From NCBI GenBank assembly GCA_963765815.1, contig CAVXXT010000005.1, forward strand, positions 62,001 to 126,000: a DNA stretch of 64,000 nt. The letters run 5' to 3'. The notes below the pieces were generated by a model. That model worked only from the letters and a program-made list of their open reading frames with translations, had not been told where the DNA came from and did no database searches. The translations under genes were made by a program, and so were the position numbers. Numbering within the stretch: position 1 is the stretch's first letter; each line of letters begins with the position of its first letter. The stretch is from DATLNF01 sp963765815. Lineage in GTDB: Bacteria > Actinomycetota > Actinomycetes > BP-191. Shown in pieces: positions 8,389 through 15,007 of the stretch.

Positions 8389-8459
8389 AGGCGCTGCAGC
8401 GGGCGCCCGGTGGTCCGGCCGCGTCGGCGCACACCGGCCGGTCACACCGGACAGCGCCT
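8389..8459 (+). terminator. Possible nested hairpin between convergent genes
   Basis: Outer arms AGGCGCTG (8389-8396) and CAGCGCCT (8452-8459) enclose an inner 7-bp stem (8415-8421 / 8435-8441). It sits between the stops of the secreted protein and the DUF3515 gene, so a bidirectional terminator is likely. Confidence 0.4.
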
Positions 8460-8481
8460 GACCACGTGCCCAGCGGGCTTC

Positions 8482-8949
8482 CTACAGCGGCTGGGCTCTC
8501 GTCACGGCGTCGGTGAGGGGGCTGAGGAGCTCGGCCTTGTAGTCGTCGGGGATCCAGACGCTGATGTTCAGGACGTGCCGCGGCAGCGAGAAGTCCACGC
8601 CGCCGGGACGTGACTCGTCGGCGTACCACGCGACGTCGTTGACCGAGATCAGCTGGTCGCCGGGTCGGTAGCGCTCCGACGCCGGCACCCCGCAGCGCAC
8701 CTCGACCGCGGGATCGCCGTACGCCACGAATCCCGGCCGCTCCGGCACGACGTCACGCCGTTTCAGCGAGCCGAGACGGTCCGGCAGCGCGGCCGCGAAG
8801 CGCGCGCAGGCGGGTGCCGTGCCGGAAGGCGGCGCCGGATAGGCGGCGAGGTTGACGGGAGAGTCGTCGCGCAGCGACTCGACGGCGCGCCACCCGATGA
8901 CGGACACGACAAGGGCGGTGGCCACGACCACTGCTGGTCGGCGGACCAC
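8482..8949 (-). CDS. DUF3515 family membrane-anchored protein
   Basis: A 155-aa protein with a single N-terminal hydrophobic segment (about residues 5-20, VVVATALVVSVIGW) and an extracytoplasmic domain. The PSGTAPACARFAAALPDRL motif, the second cysteine in VEVRCGVPASERY, and the tryptophan-containing VNDVAWYADE match the actinobacterial DUF3515 family, whose genes usually lie near ddl and thiL, as here. The two cysteines could form a disulfide outside the cell. The biochemical role is unknown; linkage to ddl suggests the envelope, by inference. Confidence 0.8.
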   Translation of the reverse strand: MVRRPAVVVATALVVSVIGWRAVESLRDDSPVNLAAYPAPPSGTAPACARFAAALPDRLGSLKRRDVVPERPGFVAYGDPAVEVRCGVPASERYRPGDQLISVNDVAWYADESRPGGVDFSLPRHVLNISVWIPDDYKAELLSPLTDAVTRAQPL

Positions 8950-8984
8950 CGCCCGGATCGCTGGACGGGTCGTGAGAGGTCGAG

Positions 8985-9221
8985 CTAGAGGTGCACGACC
9001 GGGCAGGTCAGCGTGCGGGTGATCCCGTCCACCGACTGCACCCGGGCGACGACGAGCTTGCCCAGCTCGTCGACGTTGCGCGCCTCGGCGCGGACGATCA
9101 CGTCGTACGGGCCGGTGACGTCCTCGGCCTGCGTGACGCCCTTGATGTCGGCGATGTCCTTCGCCACCTTGGCGGCCTTGCCGACCTCGGTCTGGATCAG
9201 GATGTATGCCTGGACCACCAT
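8985..9221 (-). CDS. Stand-alone Lrp/AsnC ligand-binding (RAM) domain protein
   Basis: A 78-aa protein consisting only of the RAM effector domain of Lrp/AsnC regulators: AYILIQTEVGKAAKVAKDI, VTGPYDVIVRAEA, and DGITRTLTCPVV. There is no helix-turn-helix. Such single-domain proteins are widespread in actinomycetes and may bind amino acids or form mixed oligomers with full-length Lrp proteins. The second ATG (9221) has a GAGG at the better distance than the first (9227). It is transcribed divergently from nothing close and toward the DUF3515 gene, probably in one unit. Confidence 0.85.
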   Translation of the reverse strand: MVVQAYILIQTEVGKAAKVAKDIADIKGVTQAEDVTGPYDVIVRAEARNVDELGKLVVARVQSVDGITRTLTCPVVHL

Positions 9222-9275
9222 GTGCATCGCCTCACGGGTGCGCGGTTCGGAAGTGGAGCCGGGATCGGGGAAAAC

Positions 9276-9692
9276 CTACACGACCCGCCCGGACCGGCGT
9301 GCCGAGGCCGCCGAGCGGGCGACCCGCACCGCCCACACCACGAGCGGCACCTGCAGCGGCAGCCGCAGCCACGCGACCGTCGCCGACCCGAGGAGCGGCC
9401 CTCGGCCGGGCAGCCCGCCGTCGAGGGCCATCTGCACGTTGGCCGGGAACACCGCCACGAACAGCACCGCCGTCGCCCAGCCGCCGGCCCGGCGGGTTCG
9501 AGGCAGCGCGACCAGTGCGGCGCACACCAGCTCGGCCACCCCGCTGACGTGCGTGAGCAGGCGCGGCGCCGGCAGGAACGACGGGATGATCCGGTCGTAC
9601 ACCTCGGGATTGACGAAGTGGTTGACTCCCGCGACGGCCAGGACCAGCGAGAGCAGGTACGGCGACGCGGCGCGGCCTCGGCTCACTGACAT
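9276..9692 (-). CDS. DoxX-like small membrane protein
   Basis: About 138 aa with four predicted membrane helices: around YLLSLVLAVAGVNHFV, VAELVCAALVAL, ATAVLFVAVFPANVQ and LQVPLVVWAV. The GVNHFVNP and RLLTHVSGVAEL motifs match the DoxX/DUF6790-like quinol-oxidase-associated fold. The start at 9692 places the first helix near the N-terminus; longer readings add a non-conserved hydrophilic stretch. Substrate or partner is unknown. Confidence 0.7.
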   Translation of the reverse strand: MSVSRGRAASPYLLSLVLAVAGVNHFVNPEVYDRIIPSFLPAPRLLTHVSGVAELVCAALVALPRTRRAGGWATAVLFVAVFPANVQMALDGGLPGRGPLLGSATVAWLRLPLQVPLVVWAVRVARSAASARRSGRVV

Positions 9693-9807
9693 CTGCTCAT
9701 CACGCACAGTGTGACCGGCCGGGGAGGAGCGGGGCACCATCGACGAGCGGCTGACCGGCGCAGTCTGTGCGCTCGGTGCGGCGAGCGCCTTCGGCGTCAC
9801 GATCGTC

Positions 9808-10617
9808 GTGCAGCGCAGCCTCGCTCAGGAGGACCTCGCCGTGACGACGGCGCTGGGCGTGCGCTTCGGCATCGCAGCGCTCGTGCTGTTCGCCGTGCTC
9901 GCCATCCGCCGCGAGTCGCTCCGGCCGGTCGAGGGGGAGCGGCTGCGCGCCGCCGCGCTCGGCGTGGTCGGCTACGCCACCGAGGCCGGGGTGTTCTACG
10001 TCGCGCTGCGCCACGGCAGCGCCGGCGCCGTGGCGCTGCTCTTCTACGCCTATCCGGCGCTCGTCGTGCTGCTCGAGGCGGGCCTGCGCACTCGTCCGTT
10101 GCGGGTGCGCAGCGTCGGCGCGGTGCTGCTGTCGAGCGCGGGCGCGCTGCTGGTCGTCGTCGCGGGCGACGAGGTCGAGATCTCCGGGCTCGGCGTCGTG
10201 CTGGCGCTCGGCTCCGCGGTCTGCTTCTCGGTCTACCTGGTGCTGAGCAACCGGCTCGTCGTGCGCAGCGGCGCGCGGGTCACCGCGGCCTGGGTCGCCG
10301 GCGGCGCGTCGACCGCCCTGCTGACGGCGAGTCTCGTGACCGGCGGAGTGCACGTGCCGCGCGACGTCATCGGCCGCCTCGCGCTGAACGGTGCGGCGAC
10401 TGCGGTCGCCTTCGCGCTGCTGTACGCCGCGCTGCCGCTGCTCGGCGCCGGACCGGCGGCCGTGGTCATGACGATGGAGGCGTTCGTCGCCCTCGTCCTC
10501 GGCGCTGCGGTGCTGCACGAGCCGGTCGTCCTGCTGCAGGTGCTCGGCGGCGTTGGCATCCTCGCCGGCGCAGCGCTGGTGAGCACCGGGACGCCGAAGG
10601 CCCCGCCGTCGCCGTAG
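9808..10617 (+). CDS. EamA/DMT-family transporter
   Basis: A drug/metabolite exporter-type membrane protein with two EamA repeats. The coordinates use the first GTG, giving 269 aa. Homology-like sequence continues upstream: TGAVCALGAASAFGVTIVVQ, the usual first helix, is encoded from about 9745. An in-frame TGA at 9712 bounds the ORF and no ATG, GTG or TTG lies between; an ATC at 9739, 9 nt after GGAGGAG, is where a start would be expected. Seen: GVFYVALRHGSAGAVALLFYAYP and the second-repeat AAVVMTMEAFVALVLG. Ten helices are expected. Substrate unknown. Confidence 0.8.
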   Translation: MQRSLAQEDLAVTTALGVRFGIAALVLFAVLAIRRESLRPVEGERLRAAALGVVGYATEAGVFYVALRHGSAGAVALLFYAYPALVVLLEAGLRTRPLRVRSVGAVLLSSAGALLVVVAGDEVEISGLGVVLALGSAVCFSVYLVLSNRLVVRSGARVTAAWVAGGASTALLTASLVTGGVHVPRDVIGRLALNGAATAVAFALLYAALPLLGAGPAAVVMTMEAFVALVLGAAVLHEPVVLLQVLGGVGILAGAALVSTGTPKAPPSP

Positions 10618-10639
10618 GCCTTCCGGAGTGGGGTGTGGG

Positions 10640-11062
10640 CTACGGCTTGTAGTCGATGACGCCGGTCGCGTCGGGGAGGCCGCCGAAGTTGCACGGCAGG
10701 ATCGTGTAGGTGCCGGCGGCCTTGAGCTTCACGGTGATCGCCTCCTGGTCCTCGGGCGTGTCGCCGTCCGAGCTGCCCAGCAGCCGGCCCTTGGCGTCGA
10801 GGACCTCGAGTCCCCAGTCGCCGGTCGCGGTGAGGCTGACCTTGAGCCGGCCCGCCGCGGGCGCGGTGAACTTCAGGCCGGGCTCGTTCGGGAAGAGCAT
10901 GCCGTCGCAGCGCGGCCCGGTGACGGCGGTGGCCGTCGGGTCGGCGGTCGGGTCGTTGAACGAGAACTTCTGGGTGACCGGCTTCGGCGGCGCCGCCACC
11001 GCCGGAGCGGCAGCTGCGGCGCACGCCACGAGCGTTGCCGAGATCAGCGTCGCACGCGTCAT
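10640..11062 (-). CDS. Small secreted protein, APPKP family (paralogue 2)
   Basis: A 140-aa product with a signal peptide (residues 1-27) ending VAAPPKP and a beta-rich mature part. Key features: cysteines in GPRCDGM and LPCNFGGLP, the FTAPAAGRLKVSLTATGDWGLEVLDAKG core, and a C-terminal DATGVIDYKP. The start at ATG 11062 gives the signal peptide directly. It is closest to the neighbour at 11091, with which it shares PVTQKFS, DPTATA and the C-terminal ten residues, so the pair looks like a recent tandem duplication. The 28-nt gap suggests co-transcription with that gene. Confidence 0.8.
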   Translation of the reverse strand: MTRATLISATLVACAAAAAPAVAAPPKPVTQKFSFNDPTADPTATAVTGPRCDGMLFPNEPGLKFTAPAAGRLKVSLTATGDWGLEVLDAKGRLLGSSDGDTPEDQEAITVKLKAAGTYTILPCNFGGLPDATGVIDYKP

Positions 11063-11090
11063 CGGCGCGGGTCCTCGGTCCGTGGCCGGG

Positions 11091-11510
11091 TTACGGCTTG
11101 TACTCGATGACGCCGGTCGCGTCGGGCAGGCCGCCGAGGTTGCACGGCAGCACGGTGTAGGTGCCGGCCGCCTTGATCTTGATGGAGACCAGCTCCTGGT
11201 CGGTGGGGGTCGCACCATCGGACGCGCCGAGGATCCGGCCCTTGGCATCGTGGACTTCCAACGCCCAGTCGCCCGTGGTGACCATCGTCACCTTGAGCTT
11301 GCCGGCGGCCGGCGCGGTGAACTCGATCGGCGCCTCGTTGGGCAGCAGGCCGTCACAGCCGATTGCCGTGCCCGCGGTGGCGGTCGGGTCGGCGGTGGCG
11401 TCGGTGTAGCTGAACTTCTGGGTCACCGGCTTCGGCGGCGCGGCGATCGCCGGTACGGCGATCACCGCGACGGCCGCGGCGGAGAGGGCGAGCAGGGCGG
11501 TGCGGTTCAT
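11091..11510 (-). CDS. Small secreted protein, APPKP family (paralogue 3)
   Basis: A 139-aa secreted protein: signal peptide of about 23 residues ending IAAPPKP, mature domain with cysteines in GCDGLLPNE and LPCNLGGLP. The core reads FTAPAAGKLKVTMVTTGDWALEVHDAKG, then SDGATPTDQE, then IKIKAAGTYTVLPC. It aligns over its whole length with paralogue 2 and less closely with the others. No catalytic motif is visible, and the fold resembles small carbohydrate- or protein-binding beta-sandwiches such as PPC, which is inference. Confidence 0.8.
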   Translation of the reverse strand: MNRTALLALSAAAVAVIAVPAIAAPPKPVTQKFSYTDATADPTATAGTAIGCDGLLPNEAPIEFTAPAAGKLKVTMVTTGDWALEVHDAKGRILGASDGATPTDQELVSIKIKAAGTYTVLPCNLGGLPDATGVIEYKP

Positions 11511-11573
11511 GACTGCTCCAGGAAAGAAGGCGGCACGGTGGAGCCGGAGTTCCGGCGGTTCAGAGGCGCCGGG

Positions 11574-12014
11574 CTACTTCTTGGTGGGGGTGTAGGCCCA
11601 CTTCATGTCGCACGTCGGCGTACCCGCGAAGTTCTGCGACGCGAGCGTGTAGGTGCCACCGGCCTTGATCTTCACCTTGACGACCTCGATCGTCTCCGGC
11701 GTGCCGCCGTCGGTGCAGCCGAGCACGCGGCCCTTGGAGTCGAGGATCGCGACCGACCAGTCGAGCGCGGGCGTCGCGTTGTTCATCCGCAGCTCGAGGG
11801 TCCCGGCCGCGGGCAGCTCGACCTCCTTGACGTGGCGCGAGAGGTTGGTCGGCAGCGTCGGCACGCAGGTGGTCCCGGCGATCGGCGTGGGGTCCGGGAG
11901 GCCGGTCGCGGTGTAGGTCCCGCCCATCGGCTTCGGGGGCGCGGCGGAGGCCGGCAGAGCGGCGACGGAGCCGACGACGGCAGTGGCGGCGAGCAACAGG
12001 ATCGAGCGCTTCAT
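11574..12014 (-). CDS. Small secreted protein, APPKP family (paralogue 4)
   Basis: A 146-aa secreted paralogue with signal peptide ending SAAPPKP. It is the most diverged of the tandem trio: three cysteines (TTCVPTL, GCTDGG and PTCDMKW), and the family CNF motif is changed to QNFAGTPTC, moving the second cysteine about six residues downstream. The core VELPAAGTLELRMNN...DWSVAILDSKG and IKAGGTYTL keeps the family spacing. An AGGAG lies 9 nt before the ATG. It is probably the first gene of the leftward three-gene unit. Confidence 0.8.
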   Translation of the reverse strand: MKRSILLLAATAVVGSVAALPASAAPPKPMGGTYTATGLPDPTPIAGTTCVPTLPTNLSRHVKEVELPAAGTLELRMNNATPALDWSVAILDSKGRVLGCTDGGTPETIEVVKVKIKAGGTYTLASQNFAGTPTCDMKWAYTPTKK

Positions 12015-12062
12015 CTCGGTGAGCTCCTAGGCTGGTGTGTCGGTGGGGCGACGTCGGGCGCA

Positions 12063-12084
12063 ACGAACCGAACGAACGGTTCGT
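12063..12084 (+). repeat. Palindrome between secreted-protein unit and thiL
   Basis: Arms ACGAACCG (12063-12070) and CGGTTCGT (12077-12084) with a 6-nt loop AACGAA lie in the 195-bp divergent gap. It could be an operator for either the leftward secreted-protein unit or thiL. Confidence 0.4.
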
Positions 12085-12197
12085 CACGGGCAGCGGGCGG
12101 ATTTCTCGCTGCCCAGGTGTTCTTCTGGTGGGTTTCGACCGAATCGGGCGGACTCCTGCCGCGATCGAGGTGAGGGTGATCGGCGCCCGCGTCCGCC

Positions 12198-12203
12198 TAA
12201 GGT
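12198..12203 (+). promoter_or_regulatory. -10 TAAGGT of thiL (leaderless)
   Basis: TAAGGT is followed by 6 nt and then the GTG at 12210, so transcription would begin at the start codon. Confidence 0.45.
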
Positions 12204-12209
12204 GACCTC

Positions 12210-13223
12210 GTGGTCGACTCCTCGCCGCCCGTGACGCTCGCCGATGTGGGCGAGTTCGGGCTGATCCGGCGGCTGAGCGCCCTGTTCCCGGTCACGCCGG
12301 CCGTCCTGCTGGGCTCGGGGGACGACGCGGCAGTCGTCGCCTCGCCCGACGGCCGGGTGGTCGCGACGACCGACCTCCTGGTCGAAGGACGGCACTTCCG
12401 GCTCGACTGGTCCTCGCCGCGTGACGTCGGTCACAAGGCCGCGGCGCAGAACCTCAGCGATGTCGCTGCGATGGGCGCCCGCCCGACCGCCCTGCTGGTC
12501 GGCCTCGGGGCACCGCCATCCCTGCCGGTCGACGTCGCCGTCGAGATCGCCGCGGGCATCGCGGCCGAGTGCGCCCTCGTGGGTGCGACCGTCGTGGGCG
12601 GCGACGTCGTGCGCACCGAGGAGCTGGTGCTGGCGGTGACCGCCCTCGGCGACCTCGAGGGCCGATCGCCGGTACGCCGTGACGGCGCTCAGGTCGGCGA
12701 TCGGATCGTCGTGGTCGGCACCCTCGGCGGCTCGGCGGCCGGGCTCGCCGCGTTCTCTGCGGGGGTGCCCCACGCGCAGGTGGTGCAGCTGCTGGACGCG
12801 CACCGTCGGCCGACCCCGCCGTACGCCGCCGGGCCGGCGCTCGCCGACGCCGGTGCGACCAGCCTCGTCGACACGTCCGACGGCTTCGCCGCGGACCTCG
12901 GTCACGTCCTCGCCGCCAGTGCGGTGGGCGCGCTCGTCGACTACGCCGCGCTGCCCGCGCATCCCGGACTCAGCGCCGGCTGGGCGGCCGACCAGAGCCC
13001 GTCCACTGTCGCGCGCTGGGTGACGAGTGGCGGCGAGGACCACGCTCTCGTGGCGACCATCGCGGCGGAGCGGCTGCCCGATCTGGCAGCCACGCTCGCG
13101 GCGCTCGGCCTGGCCTGCGCCGACGTCGGCGAGGTCACCGGTCCGGCGCCCCTCCGTTGGATCAACCTGCCCGACGATGCCGCGGAGCCCGGCGGGTTCG
13201 ACCACTTCGGCCCGACCGGATGA
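12210..13223 (+). CDS. thiL: Thiamine-monophosphate kinase
   Basis: A 337-aa PurM/AIR-synthase-fold kinase that phosphorylates thiamine phosphate to the active cofactor. Seen: GSGDDAAVV at residues 32-40, the metal-binding TTDLLVEGRHF, KAAAQNLSDVAAMGA, VVGGDVV, and DTSDGFAADLGH. GTG 12210 fits a leaderless -10. A 4-nt ATGA overlap with thiD couples the two last steps of thiamine synthesis. Confidence 0.95.
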   Translation: MVDSSPPVTLADVGEFGLIRRLSALFPVTPAVLLGSGDDAAVVASPDGRVVATTDLLVEGRHFRLDWSSPRDVGHKAAAQNLSDVAAMGARPTALLVGLGAPPSLPVDVAVEIAAGIAAECALVGATVVGGDVVRTEELVLAVTALGDLEGRSPVRRDGAQVGDRIVVVGTLGGSAAGLAAFSAGVPHAQVVQLLDAHRRPTPPYAAGPALADAGATSLVDTSDGFAADLGHVLAASAVGALVDYAALPAHPGLSAGWAADQSPSTVARWVTSGGEDHALVATIAAERLPDLAATLAALGLACADVGEVTGPAPLRWINLPDDAAEPGGFDHFGPTG

Positions 13224-14020
13224 CCCCGCCGCGCGTGCTGACGATCGCGGGCTCCGACTCCGGGGGCGGCGCGGGGATCCAGGCGGACCTCAAGACGATG
13301 CTCGCCCTCGGCGTGCACGGCATGTCGGCCATCACCGCGATCACCGCGCAGAATTCCGTTGGCGTGCAAGGGATCTGGTCGGTGCCGACCGACGTCGTTC
13401 GCGCGCAGATCTGCGCTGTCGTCGACGACATCGGCGTCGACGCGGTGAAGATCGGCATGCTCGGGTCGGCGGAGGTGGCCGGCGCCGTGGCCGACGAGCT
13501 CGCGGGGATCGGCGTGCCGGTCGTCGTCGACCCCGTGTGCGCCTCCACGCACGGCGACGCGCTGCTCGCCGCCGACGCGGTCGACGTGCTGCGCGAGCGG
13601 ATCCTGCCGCTGGCCACGGTCGTGACACCCAACCTGGCCGAGGTCACGGTGCTGACCGGGGTCGTCGTTCAGGGGCCGGACGACCTCGAGGTCGCGGCGC
13701 GCGCTGTCCACGCTCTCGGCCCGCAGTGGGCGCTGGTCAAGGGCGGCCACCTCGACGGCGACGCGGTCGACCTGCTGTGGGACGGCGTCGTCGCGCAGGC
13801 CTACTCCGCGCCGAGGCTGGACACCCGGCACACGCACGGCACCGGCTGCACCCTGGCCGCGGCGATCGCCAGCCGGCTCGCCCACGGCGACGACGTACCG
13901 TCAGCGGTCGAGGCGGCGAAGGCCTACGTCACCGGCGCGATCCGCGGGGGATTCGCACTTGGCGCCGGCATCGGCCCCGTCGACCACGCCTGGGCCCTAC
14001 GTCACCCCCGCAGCAAGTAG
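13220..14020 (+). CDS. thiD: Hydroxymethylpyrimidine/phosphomethylpyrimidine kinase
   Basis: A 266-aa ribokinase-fold kinase that phosphorylates HMP and HMP-phosphate in the pyrimidine branch of thiamine synthesis. Seen: TIAGSDSGGGAGIQADLKT at residues 8-26, AITAQNS, VKIGMLGS, VVDPVCAST, VTPNLAE, and the anion-hole THGTGCTLAAAIAS with the catalytic aspartate region near the C-terminus. It ends just before a 13-bp-stem hairpin. Confidence 0.95.
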   Translation: MTPPRVLTIAGSDSGGGAGIQADLKTMLALGVHGMSAITAITAQNSVGVQGIWSVPTDVVRAQICAVVDDIGVDAVKIGMLGSAEVAGAVADELAGIGVPVVVDPVCASTHGDALLAADAVDVLRERILPLATVVTPNLAEVTVLTGVVVQGPDDLEVAARAVHALGPQWALVKGGHLDGDAVDLLWDGVVAQAYSAPRLDTRHTHGTGCTLAAAIASRLAHGDDVPSAVEAAKAYVTGAIRGGFALGAGIGPVDHAWALRHPRSK

Positions 14021-14044
14021 CCGCGAGCTGTCCTCGTCATCACC

Positions 14045-14095
14045 GTTCTGTGTCCGCCAGCGCGGCGCACCCGTGCCGCCGAGCGGACACAGAAC
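14045..14095 (+). terminator. Bidirectional terminator between thiD and secreted paralogue 5
   Basis: Perfect 13-bp arms GTTCTGTGTCCGC (14045-14057) and GCGGACACAGAAC (14083-14095) enclose 25 nt. It lies between convergent stops, with no T-tract. Confidence 0.7.
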
Positions 14096-14122
14096 CGCGA
14101 AAGCCGGCCAGCGGCTTCGGGC

Positions 14123-14593
14123 TTACTTGCTGGGGGTGAACGTGTACTTGCCGGTGCCGGTGGGGCCGCCGGCGAAGTTGCAGACGACGATGACCAGGTC
14201 GCCGGCCTTCTTCACCTTGTAGGTGAGCTTCTCGACGATCGAGCCGGTGCTCATGCTGGTCGGCGTGACGGAGGCGTTGTCGCCCTCGGCGAGGCGCTTG
14301 GCCTTGCCGTCGTTGAGCGCGAGGTCCCAGTCGCCGACGAAGCCGGTGACCTCGACCTTGAGGGTGCCGGCGCCGGGGGCCTTGAACGACTCTCGGTGCA
14401 CGCTCTGCGGGGCCTCGGTGAGTGCGGCGCACGCCGTGGTGCCCAGCGGGTCGCTGATCGCGCCGCCGGGGACCGGGATCGAGACGCTGAAGGACTTGGT
14501 GACCGGCTTGGGCGGCGCGGCCATCGCCGGGGCGGCGAGGACGGCGATGCCGGCGCCGAGCGCGACGACGGGGAGCAGACGACGGTGCGACAT
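14123..14593 (-). CDS. Small secreted protein, APPKP family (paralogue 5)
   Basis: A 156-aa secreted paralogue separated from the others by thiLD. Signal peptide of about 25 residues ending MAAPPKP; cysteines in TTACAALTE and VVCNFAGG; core FKAPGAGTLKVEVTGFVGDWDLALNDGKAKRLAEGDN and YKVKKAGDLVIVVCNF. It is closest to paralogue 1, sharing the EGDN/ASDN loop and TFTPSK/TFTFAK end, so the family falls into two subgroups (1 and 5; 2 and 3) with 4 apart. A GGGGAG-type SD precedes the ATG. Confidence 0.8.
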   Translation of the reverse strand: MSHRRLLPVVALGAGIAVLAAPAMAAPPKPVTKSFSVSIPVPGGAISDPLGTTACAALTEAPQSVHRESFKAPGAGTLKVEVTGFVGDWDLALNDGKAKRLAEGDNASVTPTSMSTGSIVEKLTYKVKKAGDLVIVVCNFAGGPTGTGKYTFTPSK

Positions 14594-14681
14594 GGGGAGG
14601 GCCTTCCGAGGCTGGGATCGGGTGGTGTGACGCCCAACGCCCCGAGGCGCATCCGGTGACGGGTGCGCGCGCTACAGGTGG

Positions 14682-14870
14682 CTAACCGCGGACGACTTTG
14701 CCCGCCTTGAGGCAGCTCGTGCACACGTTGAGGGTCTTCGGGGTGCGGCCGACGAGGGCGTGCACCTTCTGGATGTTCGGGTTCCACCGCCGGCGCGTAC
14801 GCCGGTGCGAGTGCGAAACCGCCATGCCGAAGCCGGGGCCCTTGGCGCAGATGTCACAGACCGAAGCCAC
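14682..14870 (-). CDS. rpmB: 50S ribosomal protein L28, zinc-ribbon type
   Basis: A 62-aa L28 of the C+ type: CDIC at residues 5-8 and CTSC near residues 51-54 form a zinc site. Seen: GMAVSHSHRRTRRRWNPNIQKV. GTG 14870 gives the canonical VASVCDICAKGP start, with GAGGAG 8 nt upstream; the longer in-frame readings are not conserved. Zinc-containing L28 implies normal expression under zinc sufficiency, as in other actinomycetes with duplicate C- versions. Confidence 0.95.
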   Translation of the reverse strand: MASVCDICAKGPGFGMAVSHSHRRTRRRWNPNIQKVHALVGRTPKTLNVCTSCLKAGKVVRG

Positions 14871-14931
14871 GACAGGATCTCCTCGAAGGATGTGCTGGAT
14901 GCTGGCGCCCGTGCTCCGGGCAACCGGCACA

Positions 14932-14960
14932 GGGTAGCCAACGGGCACCCTCCGGAGCAA
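14932..14960 (-). promoter_or_regulatory. rpmB promoter
   Basis: Minus strand: -35 TTGCTC (14960-14955), 17-bp spacer, -10 TACCCT (14937-14932), about 60 nt before the rpmB start. It is back-to-back with the -10 of the DAK2 gene. Confidence 0.45.
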
Positions 14961-14994
14961 GGCGGCCGGAATCAGCCGCCCGGTATGAGGCGGT

Positions 14995-15000
14995 TAGGCT
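14995..15000 (+). promoter_or_regulatory. -10 TAGGCT of the DAK2 gene (leaderless)
   Basis: TAGGCT lies 7 nt before the ATG at 15008; no SD is present, consistent with a leaderless transcript. Confidence 0.45.
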
Positions 15001-15007
15001 CCGCGCC

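Noticed and set aside
12084..13205. Long minus-strand ORF opposite thiL
   Set aside because: It is an Arg/Gly/Asp-rich antisense shadow with no domain; thiL has all its motifs.
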